From assembly GCF_024971095.1 (NCBI RefSeq), contig NZ_CP069717.1, forward strand, positions 1,798,001 to 1,862,000: DNA of 64,000 nt. Direction: 5' to 3'. The translations under genes and the position numbers were made by a program. The stretch's first letter is position 1. Every line of letters starts with the position of its first letter. Shown piece after piece: positions 53,436 through 62,803 of the stretch. The notes beneath the pieces are model-generated. The model was given only the letters and a program-made list of their open reading frames with translations, did not search any database and had not been told where the DNA came from. The DNA is from Microbacterium neungamense (GTDB lineage: Bacteria > Actinomycetota > Actinomycetes > Actinomycetales > Microbacteriaceae).

Positions 53436-54322
53436 CCCGCCGGTGCGCTGATCGTGCCGCCGTCCGCGCACGAGGTCCGCCGCGGCTCCTGCACCACCCG
53501 CCGCAGCGACACCAGGAACTCGCGGTCACCGACGGCGAGCCGCACGCGGCTCTCGGCGTCCGTGCCCGCCTGCGCGGACACGCACCGCACGGCGTGGAGG
53601 CGGGTCTCGCCGAGCAGGTGCCGGACGGCGTAGTCGGCGGCCTGCTGCTCCCCCGGGATGCCGCACGCGCCGCGCCAGCGCTCCAGCAGCACCCTGCCGC
53701 CGTCGAGGGCGGGAACCAGGCGGTCGACATCCTCCGCCGTGAGCCCGCCGTGGTATCCGCCGCCGGGCAGGGTGACCGTGTTCGCCGCGAACCGGTCGCC
53801 GCCGACGTGGGTGGTCTCCCAGACCCGGCCGGGCAGCCGCGCGTCCAGGGCGACCGCGACCGGGCGGCCGAGGCGGGCGCAGCACACGTCCCGCCGTCCG
53901 TGCGTGCACACCAGCACGAGCGGCTCGTCAGGGTCGACGGGGGCGCCGAACCCGGGCGGGCGGCCGGCGGCCAGCGCGTCGAGGTCGAGAGCGCAGAGCT
54001 CCTCGAGCTCCCGCACGCGGCGCTGCTCGGCCCAGCATCCGTCCGCGCCCCGCCCCGCGACCACCACGGTGCGCAGGTCCGGCCGGCGGTCGCGGACCCG
54101 GCGGATCAGCTGCAGGCGCACCCCGCGGTCCTCGGCGCGCTCCAGCACACCCCGCACGGCCGGCGGGAGGTCGTCCGGCAGGCCGCGGATCGGCCACGGG
54201 CCCGGATGCTCGACGAGCAGCCAGTTCGCGATCAGTGCCGGCGCCGACGCCCAGATCGCCTCCGCGCGCGCGGCGCGGATCGAGGCGCACCAGTCGGCGC
54301 GCTCGGCGGGACCCTCTTCCAT
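53366..54322 (-). CDS. Sucrase/ferredoxin-like protein (thioredoxin-like Fe-S family)
   Basis: A 318-residue protein of the Suc_Fer-like family. The C-terminal thioredoxin-like ferredoxin domain has the cysteine cluster CTHGRRDVCCARLG, followed by ETTHVGGDRFAANTVTLPGG. It may bind a [2Fe-2S] cluster. Position next to a siderophore ATPase suggests a role in iron release, but that is a guess. The start is MEEGPAERADWC at 54322. Six tandem 17-bp units lie directly upstream, the nearest giving TACCCT 7 nt before the ATG. Confidence 0.82.
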   Translation of the reverse strand: MEEGPAERADWCASIRAARAEAIWASAPALIANWLLVEHPGPWPIRGLPDDLPPAVRGVLERAEDRGVRLQLIRRVRDRRPDLRTVVVAGRGADGCWAEQRRVRELEELCALDLDALAAGRPPGFGAPVDPDEPLVLVCTHGRRDVCCARLGRPVAVALDARLPGRVWETTHVGGDRFAANTVTLPGGGYHGGLTAEDVDRLVPALDGGRVLLERWRGACGIPGEQQAADYAVRHLLGETRLHAVRCVSAQAGTDAESRVRLAVGDREFLVSLRRVVQEPRRTSCADGGTISAPAGYEVISLDEVTDAAARASAAGVA

Positions 54323-54327
54323 CCCTG

Positions 54328-54429
54328 CCAGGGTACGGCAGGCACCAGGGTACGGCAGGCACCAGGGTACGGCAGGCACCAGGGTACGGCAGGCACCGGG
54401 GTACGGCAGGCACCGGGGTACGGCAGGCA
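54328..54429. repeat. 17-bp x 6 tandem repeat in the promoter of the sucrase/ferredoxin-like gene
   Basis: Six uninterrupted units of CC(A/G)GGGTACGGCAGGCA. On the coding (minus) strand each unit reads TGCCTGCCGTACCC(T/C)GG, so each contains TACCCT or TACCCC. The array ends 5 bp before the ATG. Confidence 0.95.
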
Positions 54430-54449
54430 CCGGGCCCCCGCGGACGCGG

Positions 54450-54482
54450 ACGGGCCGCCCCGGAGCATCCGGAGCGGCCCGT
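54450..54482 (-). terminator. Terminator hairpin after the sugar ABC operon
   Basis: ACGGGCCGC pairs with GCGGCCCGT and an inner CCGGA/TCCGG extends the stem around one mismatch. It lies 35 bp past the stop of the sugar-binding protein gene. Confidence 0.65.
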
Positions 54483-54517
54483 GTGCGCGATCAGGCGCGA
54501 TCAGGCGATGTGCGCGA

Positions 54518-55633
54518 TCACTGGTAGGACTCGACGATCTCGAGCAGGCTCGGCACGTTCTTGTACGCCTCGGCGGCGTTCTCCTTCGTGACGATCACCG
54601 GCTCGAGCAGGTACGCCGGGACGACCTTGACGCCGTTGTCGTACTGCTCGGTGTCGTTGACGTCGACCTCCTCGCCCTTCTGCAGCTGGCCGACCATCTT
54701 GATGGTCTGCTCCACCAGCAGCTGGGTGTCCTTGTTGATGGTGGAGTACTGGACGCCCTCCATGATCGACTTCACCGACTCGACCTCGGAGTCCTGACCG
54801 GTGACGACCGGCACCTTCTTGCCCGCCTGCTGCGCCGCGGTGATGATGGCGCGCGCGAGGGTGTCGTTGGGCGAGAGGACGCCGTCCAGCTCGGCGGAGC
54901 CGTAGGCGGAGGTGAGGATCGAGTCCATCCGGCGCTGGGCGTTCTCCGCCTTCCAGCCCTCGGTCGCGGTCTGCGCGATCTCGGTCTGGCCCGACAGCAC
55001 CTTCAGCGTGCCGTCGTCGATCTTCGGCTGCAGCACGTCCATCGCGCCGTTGAAGAAGACCGCCGAGTTGGCGTCGTCCGGCGAACCGGAGAACAGCTCG
55101 ATGTTGTACGGCGCCTCGTGACCGGCGCGCTCGGCGAGGCCGTCGAGGAGCGCCTGGCCCTGCAGTTGGCCGACCTTGAAGTTGTCGAAGGCGACGTAGT
55201 AGTCCACCGCCTCGGTGTTCTCGATCAGCCGGTCGTACGCGATGACGTACGCGCCGGCGTCCCTGGCGGCCTGCACCTGCGTGGACAGCTGCTTGCCGTC
55301 CTTCGCGCCGATGACGATGACCTTGGCACCGCCGGTGACCATGGCCTGGATCTGGTTCTGCTGCTCGGCGACCGTGTTCGAGGCGGGCGCGTACTGGACG
55401 TTCGCCTTGAAGCCGGCATCCGCCAGGCCCTCCTCGAAGAGCTTGCCGGCGAGCACCCAGTTCTCGCTGGTCTTGTCGGGCAGGGCGACGCCGATGGTGG
55501 CGCCCTCCTCGAAGCCGGCCGGCTCCTCGCCGGACCCGCCGGCGGGCGCGCCGCCGCGCTCCGAGGAGCATCCGGTGAGGGTGAGGGCTGCCGCTGCGAC
55601 AAGCGCTGTCGCCGTGACGATCATCTTCTTCAT
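54518..55633 (-). CDS. chvE: Sugar-binding lipoprotein of a multiple-monosaccharide ABC transporter
   Basis: A 371-residue ChvE/XylF-type periplasmic-binding-protein-like lipoprotein. The lipobox LTLTGC has Cys22. The sugar-binding fold shows TIGVALPDKTSENW, VIGAKDGKQLSTQV, VIAYDRLI, DYYVAFDNFKVGQLQG and VVTGQDSEVESVKSI. It is the third gene of an operon with an ATPase and a permease, controlled by the LacI gene upstream. Family members bind xylose, glucose, galactose or arabinose. Confidence 0.9.
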   Translation of the reverse strand: MKKMIVTATALVAAAALTLTGCSSERGGAPAGGSGEEPAGFEEGATIGVALPDKTSENWVLAGKLFEEGLADAGFKANVQYAPASNTVAEQQNQIQAMVTGGAKVIVIGAKDGKQLSTQVQAARDAGAYVIAYDRLIENTEAVDYYVAFDNFKVGQLQGQALLDGLAERAGHEAPYNIELFSGSPDDANSAVFFNGAMDVLQPKIDDGTLKVLSGQTEIAQTATEGWKAENAQRRMDSILTSAYGSAELDGVLSPNDTLARAIITAAQQAGKKVPVVTGQDSEVESVKSIMEGVQYSTINKDTQLLVEQTIKMVGQLQKGEEVDVNDTEQYDNGVKVVPAYLLEPVIVTKENAAEAYKNVPSLLEIVESYQ

Positions 55634-55693
55634 GCGATCTCTTTCTCTGGTGTCAGACGGATGCTCCGCGCGAGCGCTGTGCGCCGGCATCCG

Positions 55694-57061
55694 CTACTTG
55701 CCGCGCGCCTTGTCGACGGCGGGGGTCTCGAAGGGCTGGTTGGCCTTGAGCTTCTCGTCGGGCGAGAACAGCTCCGCGCCGGGGCCCTGCGGGCGGCGCA
55801 TCCGCCGCGTGAGGAATCCGATGAGCGAGGGGCGGCCCTGCTGCTTGTTCCAGACGTCGACGCCGACCGCGAACAGCAGCACCAGGCCCTTGATCATCGA
55901 GACGACGTCGGCGCCGGCGCCCAGGAGCGCGAGGCCGTTGTTGAGGAACGCCATCACCAGGCCGCCGATGATCGACCCGATCACGGTGCCGATGCCGCCG
56001 GAGACCGCGGCGCCGCCGATGAAGACCGAGGCGATCGCGTCCAGCTCCCAGCCGTTGCCGTCCTGCGGGCCGGAGGCCGTGGCGCGGGCGACGTAGATCA
56101 TGCCGGCGAGCGAGGCGAGCACGGACATGTTCATCATCACGAAGAAGTCGACCCAGCGGTCCTTGACACCCGACAGCCGGGCCGCCTGCCGGTTGCCGCC
56201 GACCGCGTAGATGTGCCGGCCGAACACGGTGTTGTTGGTGATGAACGAGTAGAGGATCACCAGCACGAGCAGGATCACGCCGGAGACCGGGAAGCTGGTG
56301 CCCGGGCGGCCGGTCGCGAACAGCCAGCCGGCGACGAGGATGACGATCGACAGGATCACGACCTTGGTCGCGCTCACCCAGACCGGGGCCCGCTCCGACC
56401 CCATCTTCTTCTGCGCGCGGCGGGTGCGCACCTCCCAGAACACGATCCAGGCGACGCCGAGCAGGGCGAGGATCATGGTCGGCACGTTGAAGTTCAGCGG
56501 CAGCGCCACCTCGGGCAGGTAGCCGGCGCCGATGTACTGGAACTCCCTCGGCACCGGCACCGTGGTGGACTGACCCACCCACTGGTTGGCGCCGCGGAAG
56601 AAGAGCATGCCGGCCAGGGTCACGATGAACGCCGGGACGCCGACGTACGCGACCCAGAAGCCCTGCCACGCCCCGACGAGGACGCCGACGCCGAGCCCGA
56701 GCAGGATCGCGAGCGGCCAGGGCAGGTTCCACTCGGCCATCGCCTTGGCGACCACGATGCCGGTGAAGGCGGCCACCGAGCCCACCGACAGGTCGATGTG
56801 GCCCATGATGATCACCATCACCATGCCGATCGCCAGGATCAGGATGTACGAGTACTGGTTGACGACGTTGATCAGGTTGCCGGACGACAGTGTCAGGCCC
56901 TGTCCCTTGATCACGAACGTCAGGATCTGGAAGACCAGCAGGATCACGATGAGGCTGCCGAGGATGCCGAACTGGCGCAGCTTCGACTGCCCGCCGCCGA
57001 ACATCTTCTTGATGTCACCGAAGTGGAAGCCGCGCTTCGCGGTGGAGAGATCAGTGGTCAC
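55694..57061 (-). CDS. mmsB: Multiple-monosaccharide ABC transporter permease
   Basis: A 455-residue inner-membrane permease of the XylH/GguB group, larger than RbsC. About ten or more hydrophobic segments include LILAIGMVMVIIMGHIDLSVGS and IASVFIGGAAVSGGIGTVIGSIIGGL. The coupling loop reads YAVGGNRQAARLSGV. GTG start at 57061. It is 60 bp upstream of the binding-protein gene. Confidence 0.92.
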   Translation of the reverse strand: MTTDLSTAKRGFHFGDIKKMFGGGQSKLRQFGILGSLIVILLVFQILTFVIKGQGLTLSSGNLINVVNQYSYILILAIGMVMVIIMGHIDLSVGSVAAFTGIVVAKAMAEWNLPWPLAILLGLGVGVLVGAWQGFWVAYVGVPAFIVTLAGMLFFRGANQWVGQSTTVPVPREFQYIGAGYLPEVALPLNFNVPTMILALLGVAWIVFWEVRTRRAQKKMGSERAPVWVSATKVVILSIVILVAGWLFATGRPGTSFPVSGVILLVLVILYSFITNNTVFGRHIYAVGGNRQAARLSGVKDRWVDFFVMMNMSVLASLAGMIYVARATASGPQDGNGWELDAIASVFIGGAAVSGGIGTVIGSIIGGLVMAFLNNGLALLGAGADVVSMIKGLVLLFAVGVDVWNKQQGRPSLIGFLTRRMRRPQGPGAELFSPDEKLKANQPFETPAVDKARGK

Positions 57062-57101
57062 GTCGACTCGCTTTCGCTCGCTCGGTACGTCGCATGGCGG
57101 T

Positions 57102-58664
57102 TCATGCTTTCTGGGTGGCGGAGGTCATGCTGCGCATGAGGTCTTCCGGGGTGGCCTGGTCGGAGGGGATGCAGTCGGTGACCCGACCTTCGAAGACGGT
57201 GTAGATGCGGTCGGTGATGCCGAGCAGCTCCGGCAGCTCGCTGGAGATGACGATGACGCCCTTCCCCTGCGAGGCGAGCTCGTTGATGATCGAGTAGATC
57301 TCGTACTTGGCGCCGACGTCGATGCCGCGGGTGGGCTCGTCCAGGATGAGCAGGTCCGGGTCGGTGAACATCCACTTCGCCAGGACCACCTTCTGCTGGT
57401 TCCCGCCGGACAGCTTCGCCACGCCCTCCTCCACGGACGGCGTCTTGATGCGCAGCGCCTTGCGGTAGCGCTCGGCGACCGCGAACTCCTGACGGTCGTC
57501 GACGACGCCGCGGGTGGCGATCTTGGACAGCTTCGCCGCGACGACGGACCGCTTGATCGAGTCGAGCAGGTTCAGGCCGAGCACCTTGCGGTCCTCGCTG
57601 ACGTAGGCGAGGCCGTGCTTGATGGCGCTGGCGACGTCGGGCAGCTCGATCTCCTGGCCGTCCTTGATGATCGTGCCGGAGCGGAAGATGCCGTAGGAGC
57701 GGCCGAAGATGCTCATGGCGAACTCGGTGCGCCCCGCGCCCATCAGGCCGGCGATGCCGACCACCTCGCCCCGGCGCACCTCGATGCCGGAGCCCTTGAC
57801 GACCATGCGCTCGGACACCGTGGGGTGCTGCACCCACCAGTCCTTCACCTCGAAGAAGACCTCGCCGATCTCGGGCGTGCGGTCCGGGTAGCGGCTCTCC
57901 AGCGAGCGGCCGACCATGCCGCGGATGATGCGGTCCTCGTTGATCTCGCCGCGTGAGATGTCCAGGGTCTCGATGGTGCGGCCGTCGCGGATGATCGTGA
58001 TCTCGTCCGCGATCTGCTCGATCTCGTTGAGCTTGTGGCTGATGATGATCGACGTGATGCCCTTGGCCTTCAGGCCCAGGATCAGGTCGAGCAGGTGCTG
58101 CGAGTCGTTCTCGTTCAGAGCCGCGGTCGGCTCGTCGAGGATGAGCAGCTTGACGTCCTTGTTCAGCGCCTTGGCGATCTCGATCAGCTGCTGCTTGCCG
58201 ACGCCGAGGTGCTTGATGGCGATGTCGGGGTCCTCGTCCAGCCCGACGCGGGCGAGCAGCTCGACCGTGCGCTGCCGCTGCGCGGCCCAGTCGATGCGCC
58301 CGCCGCGGCGGATCTCGTTGCCGAGGAAGATGTTCTCGGTGACCGAGAGCTCGGGGATGAGCGCGAGCTCCTGGTGGATGATGACGATCCCGGCGGCCTC
58401 GCTGGCGGCGATGTCCTTGAAGCGCTGCTCCTCCCCGTACAGGAGGATGTCGCCGGTGTACGTGCCGTAGGGGTACACGCCCGAGAGCACCTTCATCAGG
58501 GTGGACTTGCCGGCGCCGTTCTCGCCGCAGATGGCGTGGACCTCACCGGGCTGGACGGTGATGGAGACGTCGGAGAGGGCCTTCACGCCCGGGAACTCCT
58601 TGGTGATGCTGCGCATCTCCAGGATGGGCCCCGACACGGTCGGCACGGTTGCTGTGGCGCTCAC
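57102..58664 (-). CDS. mmsA: Multiple-monosaccharide ABC transporter ATP-binding protein
   Basis: A 520-residue ATPase with two ABC domains (Walker [10 protein letters not shown], then the degenerate [10 protein letters not shown]; signatures [15 protein letters not shown] and [15 protein letters not shown]). The sequence [18 protein letters not shown] is typical of the XylG/GguA group. GTG start at 58664. The LacI operator at 58707 lies 43 bp upstream. Confidence 0.93.
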   Translation of the reverse strand: MSATATVPTVSGPILEMRSITKEFPGVKALSDVSITVQPGEVHAICGENGAGKSTLMKVLSGVYPYGTYTGDILLYGEEQRFKDIAASEAAGIVIIHQELALIPELSVTENIFLGNEIRRGGRIDWAAQRQRTVELLARVGLDEDPDIAIKHLGVGKQQLIEIAKALNKDVKLLILDEPTAALNENDSQHLLDLILGLKAKGITSIIISHKLNEIEQIADEITIIRDGRTIETLDISRGEINEDRIIRGMVGRSLESRYPDRTPEIGEVFFEVKDWWVQHPTVSERMVVKGSGIEVRRGEVVGIAGLMGAGRTEFAMSIFGRSYGIFRSGTIIKDGQEIELPDVASAIKHGLAYVSEDRKVLGLNLLDSIKRSVVAAKLSKIATRGVVDDRQEFAVAERYRKALRIKTPSVEEGVAKLSGGNQQKVVLAKWMFTDPDLLILDEPTRGIDVGAKYEIYSIINELASQGKGVIVISSELPELLGITDRIYTVFEGRVTDCIPSDQATPEDLMRSMTSATQKA

Positions 58665-58706
58665 GGATCTTCCTCGATACAGACGGCACGGTGTCCTGCT
58701 CGCCGA

Positions 58707-58720
58707 TGTGACCGTTCACA
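58707..58720. promoter_or_regulatory. LacI-type operator upstream of mmsA
   Basis: TGTGACCGTTCACA, extended to GATGTGA-CCGT-TCACATC (58705-58722), is a perfect 7-4-7 inverted repeat of the LacI-family type. It matches a second site before the regulator gene. Confidence 0.8.
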
Positions 58721-58784
58721 TCGACTCACCACATGGTGCCCTGCCGAGGTCGGTCGTGTCAAGAGCCGTTCCGCGGTCGTTTCG

Positions 58785-59798
58785 CTACCGTGACACGACG
58801 GACTCGCGCTCGCGCAGCTCGGGGACGAGCGCGGCGAAGGCCGGCGGCTCCTCCCCGCGGATGCACGCGAGCAGGATGCGGACCGCGCGCCGCCCCAGTT
58901 CCGGGAAGTCCTGGTGCACGGTCGTCAGGGTGGGCGCCACGTGCGCGGCCACCGGGATGTCGTCGAACCCGGCGACGCTGACCTGCTCGGGCACGCGGAT
59001 GCCGGCGTCGCGGAAGCCGTGCATGAGCCCGATCGCCATCAGGTCGTTCGCGGCGAAGACGGCGGTGAAGTCGGGTCTGCGGGCCAGCTCTCCGGCGGCG
59101 AAGTAGCCGAAGTCCGCCGTCCAGTCGCCGCGGATCGGCGGGAAGGTCGGCAGGTCCGCATCCCGCAGCGCGTCCAGGTACCCGCGCATCCGGGATTCCG
59201 CCTCGATCCAGTCCTGCGGCCCCGCCAGATGCAGGATCTCGGTGTGGCCCAGCCCGATCAGGTGCTCCGTCACGATGCGGGCGCCGGCGACCTGATCGGC
59301 CGACAGGCCGACCCCGTCCGACCCGGACGCCGTCTGCAGCGTGACGAAGGGCACCGAGGAGTCCATGCCGCGCAGGACATGGAAGACGCGCACCTGCGGG
59401 GCGAGCACCACGATGCCGTCCACGTGCTCGCGAGCGAGCTGGCGGACCGCGGCGCCGATGGCCTCCGGCGTGGTGGTGGGCAGGTTGAGCGTGGAGACCG
59501 AGTACCCCTCGGCGCGCGCCGCCTCCTCGATCGCGGCGATCGAGGAGGTGGGGCCGAACTCGCCGATCGTGGCGGAGAGGATGCCGAGCGTGTTCGAGCG
59601 GCTGGTGACCAGGGCGCGGGCGGCGAGGTTCGGGCGGTAGTCGAGCACCGAGATCGCGTCCAGCACGCGCGCCTTCGTCTCGGGGCGGATGCTGGGGTGG
59701 TCGTTCAGCACGCGCGACACGGTCTGGTGCGACACCCCGGCCAGGCGCGCGACGTCGCGGATGCTGGGCGTGCGGGCGCGGTCGGCGGCGGACGTCAT
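58785..59798 (-). CDS. LacI family sugar-responsive repressor
   Basis: A 337-residue repressor. N-terminal HTH SIRDVARLAGVSHQTVSRVLNDH with hinge YRPNLAARALVT, then the sugar-binding core (VFAANDLMAIGLMHGFRDAG, VAGFDDIPVAAHVAPTLTTV). AGGAGG lies about 8 nt before the ATG. It lies upstream of the mms operon in the same direction, and operator-like sites occur before both. It therefore probably represses the operon and itself until the sugar is present. Confidence 0.93.
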   Translation of the reverse strand: MTSAADRARTPSIRDVARLAGVSHQTVSRVLNDHPSIRPETKARVLDAISVLDYRPNLAARALVTSRSNTLGILSATIGEFGPTSSIAAIEEAARAEGYSVSTLNLPTTTPEAIGAAVRQLAREHVDGIVVLAPQVRVFHVLRGMDSSVPFVTLQTASGSDGVGLSADQVAGARIVTEHLIGLGHTEILHLAGPQDWIEAESRMRGYLDALRDADLPTFPPIRGDWTADFGYFAAGELARRPDFTAVFAANDLMAIGLMHGFRDAGIRVPEQVSVAGFDDIPVAAHVAPTLTTVHQDFPELGRRAVRILLACIRGEEPPAFAALVPELRERESVVSR

Positions 59799-59814
59799 GG
59801 CACGCCTCCTTGCA

Positions 59815-59828
59815 TGTGCACGGTCACA
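59815..59828. promoter_or_regulatory. LacI-type operator upstream of the lacI gene
   Basis: TGTGCACGGTCACA, reverse TGTGACCGTGCACA, differs from the mmsA operator at one position. A second palindrome, TCACATCGATGTGA (59824-59837), overlaps it. Confidence 0.75.
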
Positions 59829-59887
59829 TCGATGTGACACCATCATGGCACGCGCGACCGGGCGGCGCATCCGGCCGCCGCGCGGGG

Positions 59888-60817
59888 TCAGCCCATGATC
59901 GTCGCGCCGTGCACCGGCCCGTGCACGTGCAGCGCCTCGCGGCCCATCGCCACCAGCTCCTCCTGCACCACGCGCGCGGCCTCGGGCCCTGCGCACAGGA
60001 AGGCCACGGTGGGGCCCGAGCCGGAGACGATGCCGGTGAGCGCCCCCGCCCGGACGCCGTCGGTGAGCAGCAGGTCGAGTTCGGGGCGCTCGGCGACGGC
60101 CGCGGGCTCGAGGTCGTTCATCATCACCGGGGCCAGCTCCTGCGGATCCCCCGAGCGGAGGGCCTGCAGCACCCCCACCGGCACGTCGAGCGACAGCGGC
60201 GGATCGTCCGCGAGGGCGCCGCGCTCCTCCCGCATCCGGTCGAGCCGGCCGTACACGACCGGGGTGGACAGGCCCTGCGGGCTGGTGACCAGCACCCAGT
60301 CGAAGCGGCCGTGGGCCAGAGCGGGGGTGAGCCGGTCGCCCCGCCCGGTCCCCACCGCGGTGCCGCCGTGCAGCGCGAACGGCACGTCCGCACCGAGCCG
60401 GGAGGCCAGCTCGTGCAGCCGGGCGGAGCCGAGCTCGGTGCCCCACAGCGCGTCGCAGGCGACGAGCGCGGCCGCGGCATCCGCCGATCCGCCCCCCATG
60501 CCGCCGGCGACGGGGACGCCCTTGCGCAACTCCAGCGCCACGCCGTCCGTGACGCCCGCCGTCTGCGCCAGCAGCTTCGCGGCGCGCAGCGCGAGGTTGC
60601 GGTCGTCGGTGGGCACGCTGCCGGGCTCGGCCCCGTGGACGGTGACGGAGAAGTCGGCGGCGGGGTGCGCGTAGACGTCCTCGTACAGCGACACCGCCTG
60701 GAACACGGTGGCGAGCGCGTGGTAGCCGTCGTCGTGACGGGCGCCCACGCCGAGATAGACGTTGATCTTGCCGGGCGCGCGCACGTGCACGGCGCTGCGT
60801 CGCTGTGCCATGCTCAT
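59888..60817 (-). CDS. ispE: 4-diphosphocytidyl-2-C-methyl-D-erythritol kinase
   Basis: A GHMP kinase of the MEP isoprenoid pathway. The 309-residue protein has RAPGKINVYLGVGARHDDGYH at the N-terminus, the ATP loop PVAGGMGGGSADAAAAL and the C-terminal SGSGPTVAFL. The usual ksgA-ispE pair is interrupted here by an aldo/keto reductase gene 7 bp upstream. Start at 60817; an ATG two codons later is also possible. Confidence 0.94.
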   Translation of the reverse strand: MSMAQRRSAVHVRAPGKINVYLGVGARHDDGYHALATVFQAVSLYEDVYAHPAADFSVTVHGAEPGSVPTDDRNLALRAAKLLAQTAGVTDGVALELRKGVPVAGGMGGGSADAAAALVACDALWGTELGSARLHELASRLGADVPFALHGGTAVGTGRGDRLTPALAHGRFDWVLVTSPQGLSTPVVYGRLDRMREERGALADDPPLSLDVPVGVLQALRSGDPQELAPVMMNDLEPAAVAERPELDLLLTDGVRAGALTGIVSGSGPTVAFLCAGPEAARVVQEELVAMGREALHVHGPVHGATIMG

Positions 60818-60824
60818 GCGCCGC

Positions 60825-61889
60825 TCACAGGTCCGAGGAGACGGCCCAGAGGTTCACGTCGATCCCGTGCGCCAGGGCGTCGATCGCCGTGAGCTCCTCG
60901 TCGGTGAGCGCCGGTCCGTCCAGCGCGGCGAGGTTCTCGTCGAGCTGCTCGGGACGGGATGCGCCGATCAGCGCCGAGGCGACGACGCCGTCGCGCAGCA
61001 CCCACTGCAGCGCGAGCTGGGCGAGGGTCTGCCCGCGCTCCGCGGCGATGTCGTCGAGTCCGCGCAGCACCGCCAGCCCCTCCTCCGAGACCGGACGGTC
61101 GGGCAGGGATCCGCGCTTCTGCGCGCGCTCGGCGGTGCCGTCGGCGAGGTACTTGCCGGTGAGCAGGCCCTGCGCCAGCGGCGTGAACGCGATCGCGCCC
61201 ATGCCTTCGGCGCGCAGGGTGTCGGTGAGGCCGTCCTCGATCCAGCGGTTCAGGATCGAGTACGAGGGCTGGTGGATCACCAGCGGCGTGCCGAGCTCGC
61301 GGGCCACCGCGACCGCCTCGACGGTGCGCTCGGCGCTGTACGAGGAGATGCCGACGTACAGCGCCTTGCCCTGGCGGACCAGGGTGTCCAGCGCCCCGAT
61401 CGTCTCGGCGACGGGGGTGACCGGGTCCACCCGGTGCGAGTAGAAGATGTCGACGTAGTCGAGGCCCATCCGGGTGAGGGACTGGTCGGCGCTGGCGAGG
61501 ATGTACTTGCGGCTGCCGAGGTCGCCATAGGGTCCCGGCCACATGTCCCAGCCGGCCTTGGACGAGATGATCAGCTCGTCGCGGTAGGGGCGCAGGTCCT
61601 CGGCGAGGATGCGGCCGAAGTTCTTCTCGGCGGAGCCGTGCGGCGGGCCGTAGTTGTTCGCGAGGTCGAAGTGGGTGATGCCGCAGTCGAAGGCGTGCCG
61701 CAGCAGCCGGCGCTGATCGTCGATCGGGATGTTGTCGCCGAAGTTCCACCACAGACCGAGGGAGATCGGCGGGAGGTACAGGCCGGAGGTGCCGACCTGG
61801 CGGTACTCGAAGCGCCCGTAGCGTTCGGGGGCGGCGGTGTAGGGCCGGTGGATGTCGGGGACGTCGGAGCGGTAGCGCGAGTCGGTCAC
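60825..61889 (-). CDS. Aldo/keto reductase, YghZ type
   Basis: A 354-residue NADPH-dependent reductase. The catalytic Tyr is in HFDLANNYGPPHGSAE, the Lys in IISSKAGWDMWPG and the His in IFYSHRVDP. GSRKYI and TPLAQGLLTGKY match the L-glyceraldehyde 3-phosphate reductase (YghZ) group. The GTG start has TAACCT 6 nt upstream, giving it its own leaderless promoter between ksgA and ispE. Confidence 0.9.
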   Translation of the reverse strand: MTDSRYRSDVPDIHRPYTAAPERYGRFEYRQVGTSGLYLPPISLGLWWNFGDNIPIDDQRRLLRHAFDCGITHFDLANNYGPPHGSAEKNFGRILAEDLRPYRDELIISSKAGWDMWPGPYGDLGSRKYILASADQSLTRMGLDYVDIFYSHRVDPVTPVAETIGALDTLVRQGKALYVGISSYSAERTVEAVAVARELGTPLVIHQPSYSILNRWIEDGLTDTLRAEGMGAIAFTPLAQGLLTGKYLADGTAERAQKRGSLPDRPVSEEGLAVLRGLDDIAAERGQTLAQLALQWVLRDGVVASALIGASRPEQLDENLAALDGPALTDEELTAIDALAHGIDVNLWAVSSDL

Positions 61890-61895
61890 CGTGCC

Positions 61896-61901
61896 AGGTT
61901 A
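61896..61901 (-). promoter_or_regulatory. -10 element, probable leaderless promoter of the aldo/keto reductase gene
   Basis: On the minus strand TAACCT is followed by GGCACG and the GTG at 61889. Confidence 0.45.
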
Positions 61902-61933
61902 GCCCGGGCGGGCGGATGCCGCAGATCGCCGGG

Positions 61934-62776
61934 TCACGGTGCGACGAGCGCGATCCGGTGATAGTCGTCGACGGTGAGGTCCTCGCCGCGCGCGGTCGGC
62001 GCGACGCCGGCCCGCTCGAGGGCCTCGGATGCCGCCGCGGAGCTGCCGAACAGCCCGGACAGCGCCTGACGCAGCATCTTCCGGCGCTGCCCGAACGCGG
62101 CATCGACGATCGCGAAGGTGCGTCGCCGTTCGTCCTCCGGGCCGCGCGGGGTCTCGTCGCGGACGAAGCCGACCAGGAGGCTGTCCACGTTCGGCACCGG
62201 CCAGAACACCTGCCGCGACACGGTCCCGGTGAGCCGCCACGGGCCGTACCAGGCGGCCTTGACGCTCGGGGCGCCGTAGATCTTCGAGCCAGGGGCGGCG
62301 GCGAGCCGCTCGGCGACCTCCGCCTGCACCATGACCACCCCGCGACGCAGCCCCGGGAAGGTCTCCAGGAAGTGCAGCAGCACCGGGACCGAGACGTTGT
62401 ACGGCAGGTTCGCGACGAGCACCTCGGGGTCGCCGGGCAGATCGGTCACCTGCAGGGCATCCGCATCCACGACCGTGAGCGCGTCCTCGGGGACGCCGTG
62501 CTCGGCGGCGGTCCTGGGCAGCCGGGCGGCGAGGCGGTGGTCGATCTCGACGGCCGTGACGGAGGCGCCGGCCTCCAGGATCGCGAGCGTCAGCGAGCCG
62601 AGACCGGGGCCGATCTCGACGACCCGCTCCCCCGGTCGCACCCCGGCGGCCTGCACGATCTTGCGCACCGTGTTCGCGTCGACGACGAAGTTCTGGCCGA
62701 GCTTCTTCGTCGGGGTGACGTCGAGCTCGGCGGCGAGGCGGCGGATCTCGGTGGCGCCGAGCAGGGAGACGGTCAT
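61934..62776 (-). CDS. rsmA: 16S rRNA (adenine1518-N6/adenine1519-N6)-dimethyltransferase
   Basis: It dimethylates two adjacent adenines near the 3' end of 16S rRNA (also called KsgA). The 280-residue SAM-dependent enzyme has [10 protein letters not shown], the SAM loop [11 protein letters not shown], the catalytic NLPYNVS and [13 protein letters not shown], with [11 protein letters not shown] in the C-terminal part. The position upstream of ispE is conserved in actinobacteria. Confidence 0.95.
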   Translation of the reverse strand: MTVSLLGATEIRRLAAELDVTPTKKLGQNFVVDANTVRKIVQAAGVRPGERVVEIGPGLGSLTLAILEAGASVTAVEIDHRLAARLPRTAAEHGVPEDALTVVDADALQVTDLPGDPEVLVANLPYNVSVPVLLHFLETFPGLRRGVVMVQAEVAERLAAAPGSKIYGAPSVKAAWYGPWRLTGTVSRQVFWPVPNVDSLLVGFVRDETPRGPEDERRRTFAIVDAAFGQRRKMLRQALSGLFGSSAAASEALERAGVAPTARGEDLTVDDYHRIALVAP

Positions 62777-62791
62777 GTCCCCATTCTCCCC

Positions 62792-62797
62792 TAGGCT
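62792..62797 (+). promoter_or_regulatory. -10 element, probable leaderless promoter of the MFS gene
   Basis: TAGGCT lies 6 nt before the GTG at 62804. The divergent rsmA start is 16 bp away in the other direction. Confidence 0.45.
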
Positions 62798-62803
62798 GGG
62801 CGG

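Noticed and set aside
52700-57139. Open frame of about 1480 codons on the plus strand
   Set aside because: It overlaps the siderophore ATPase in another frame and then lies antisense to four recognisable genes and across the 17-bp repeat; a high-GC shadow.
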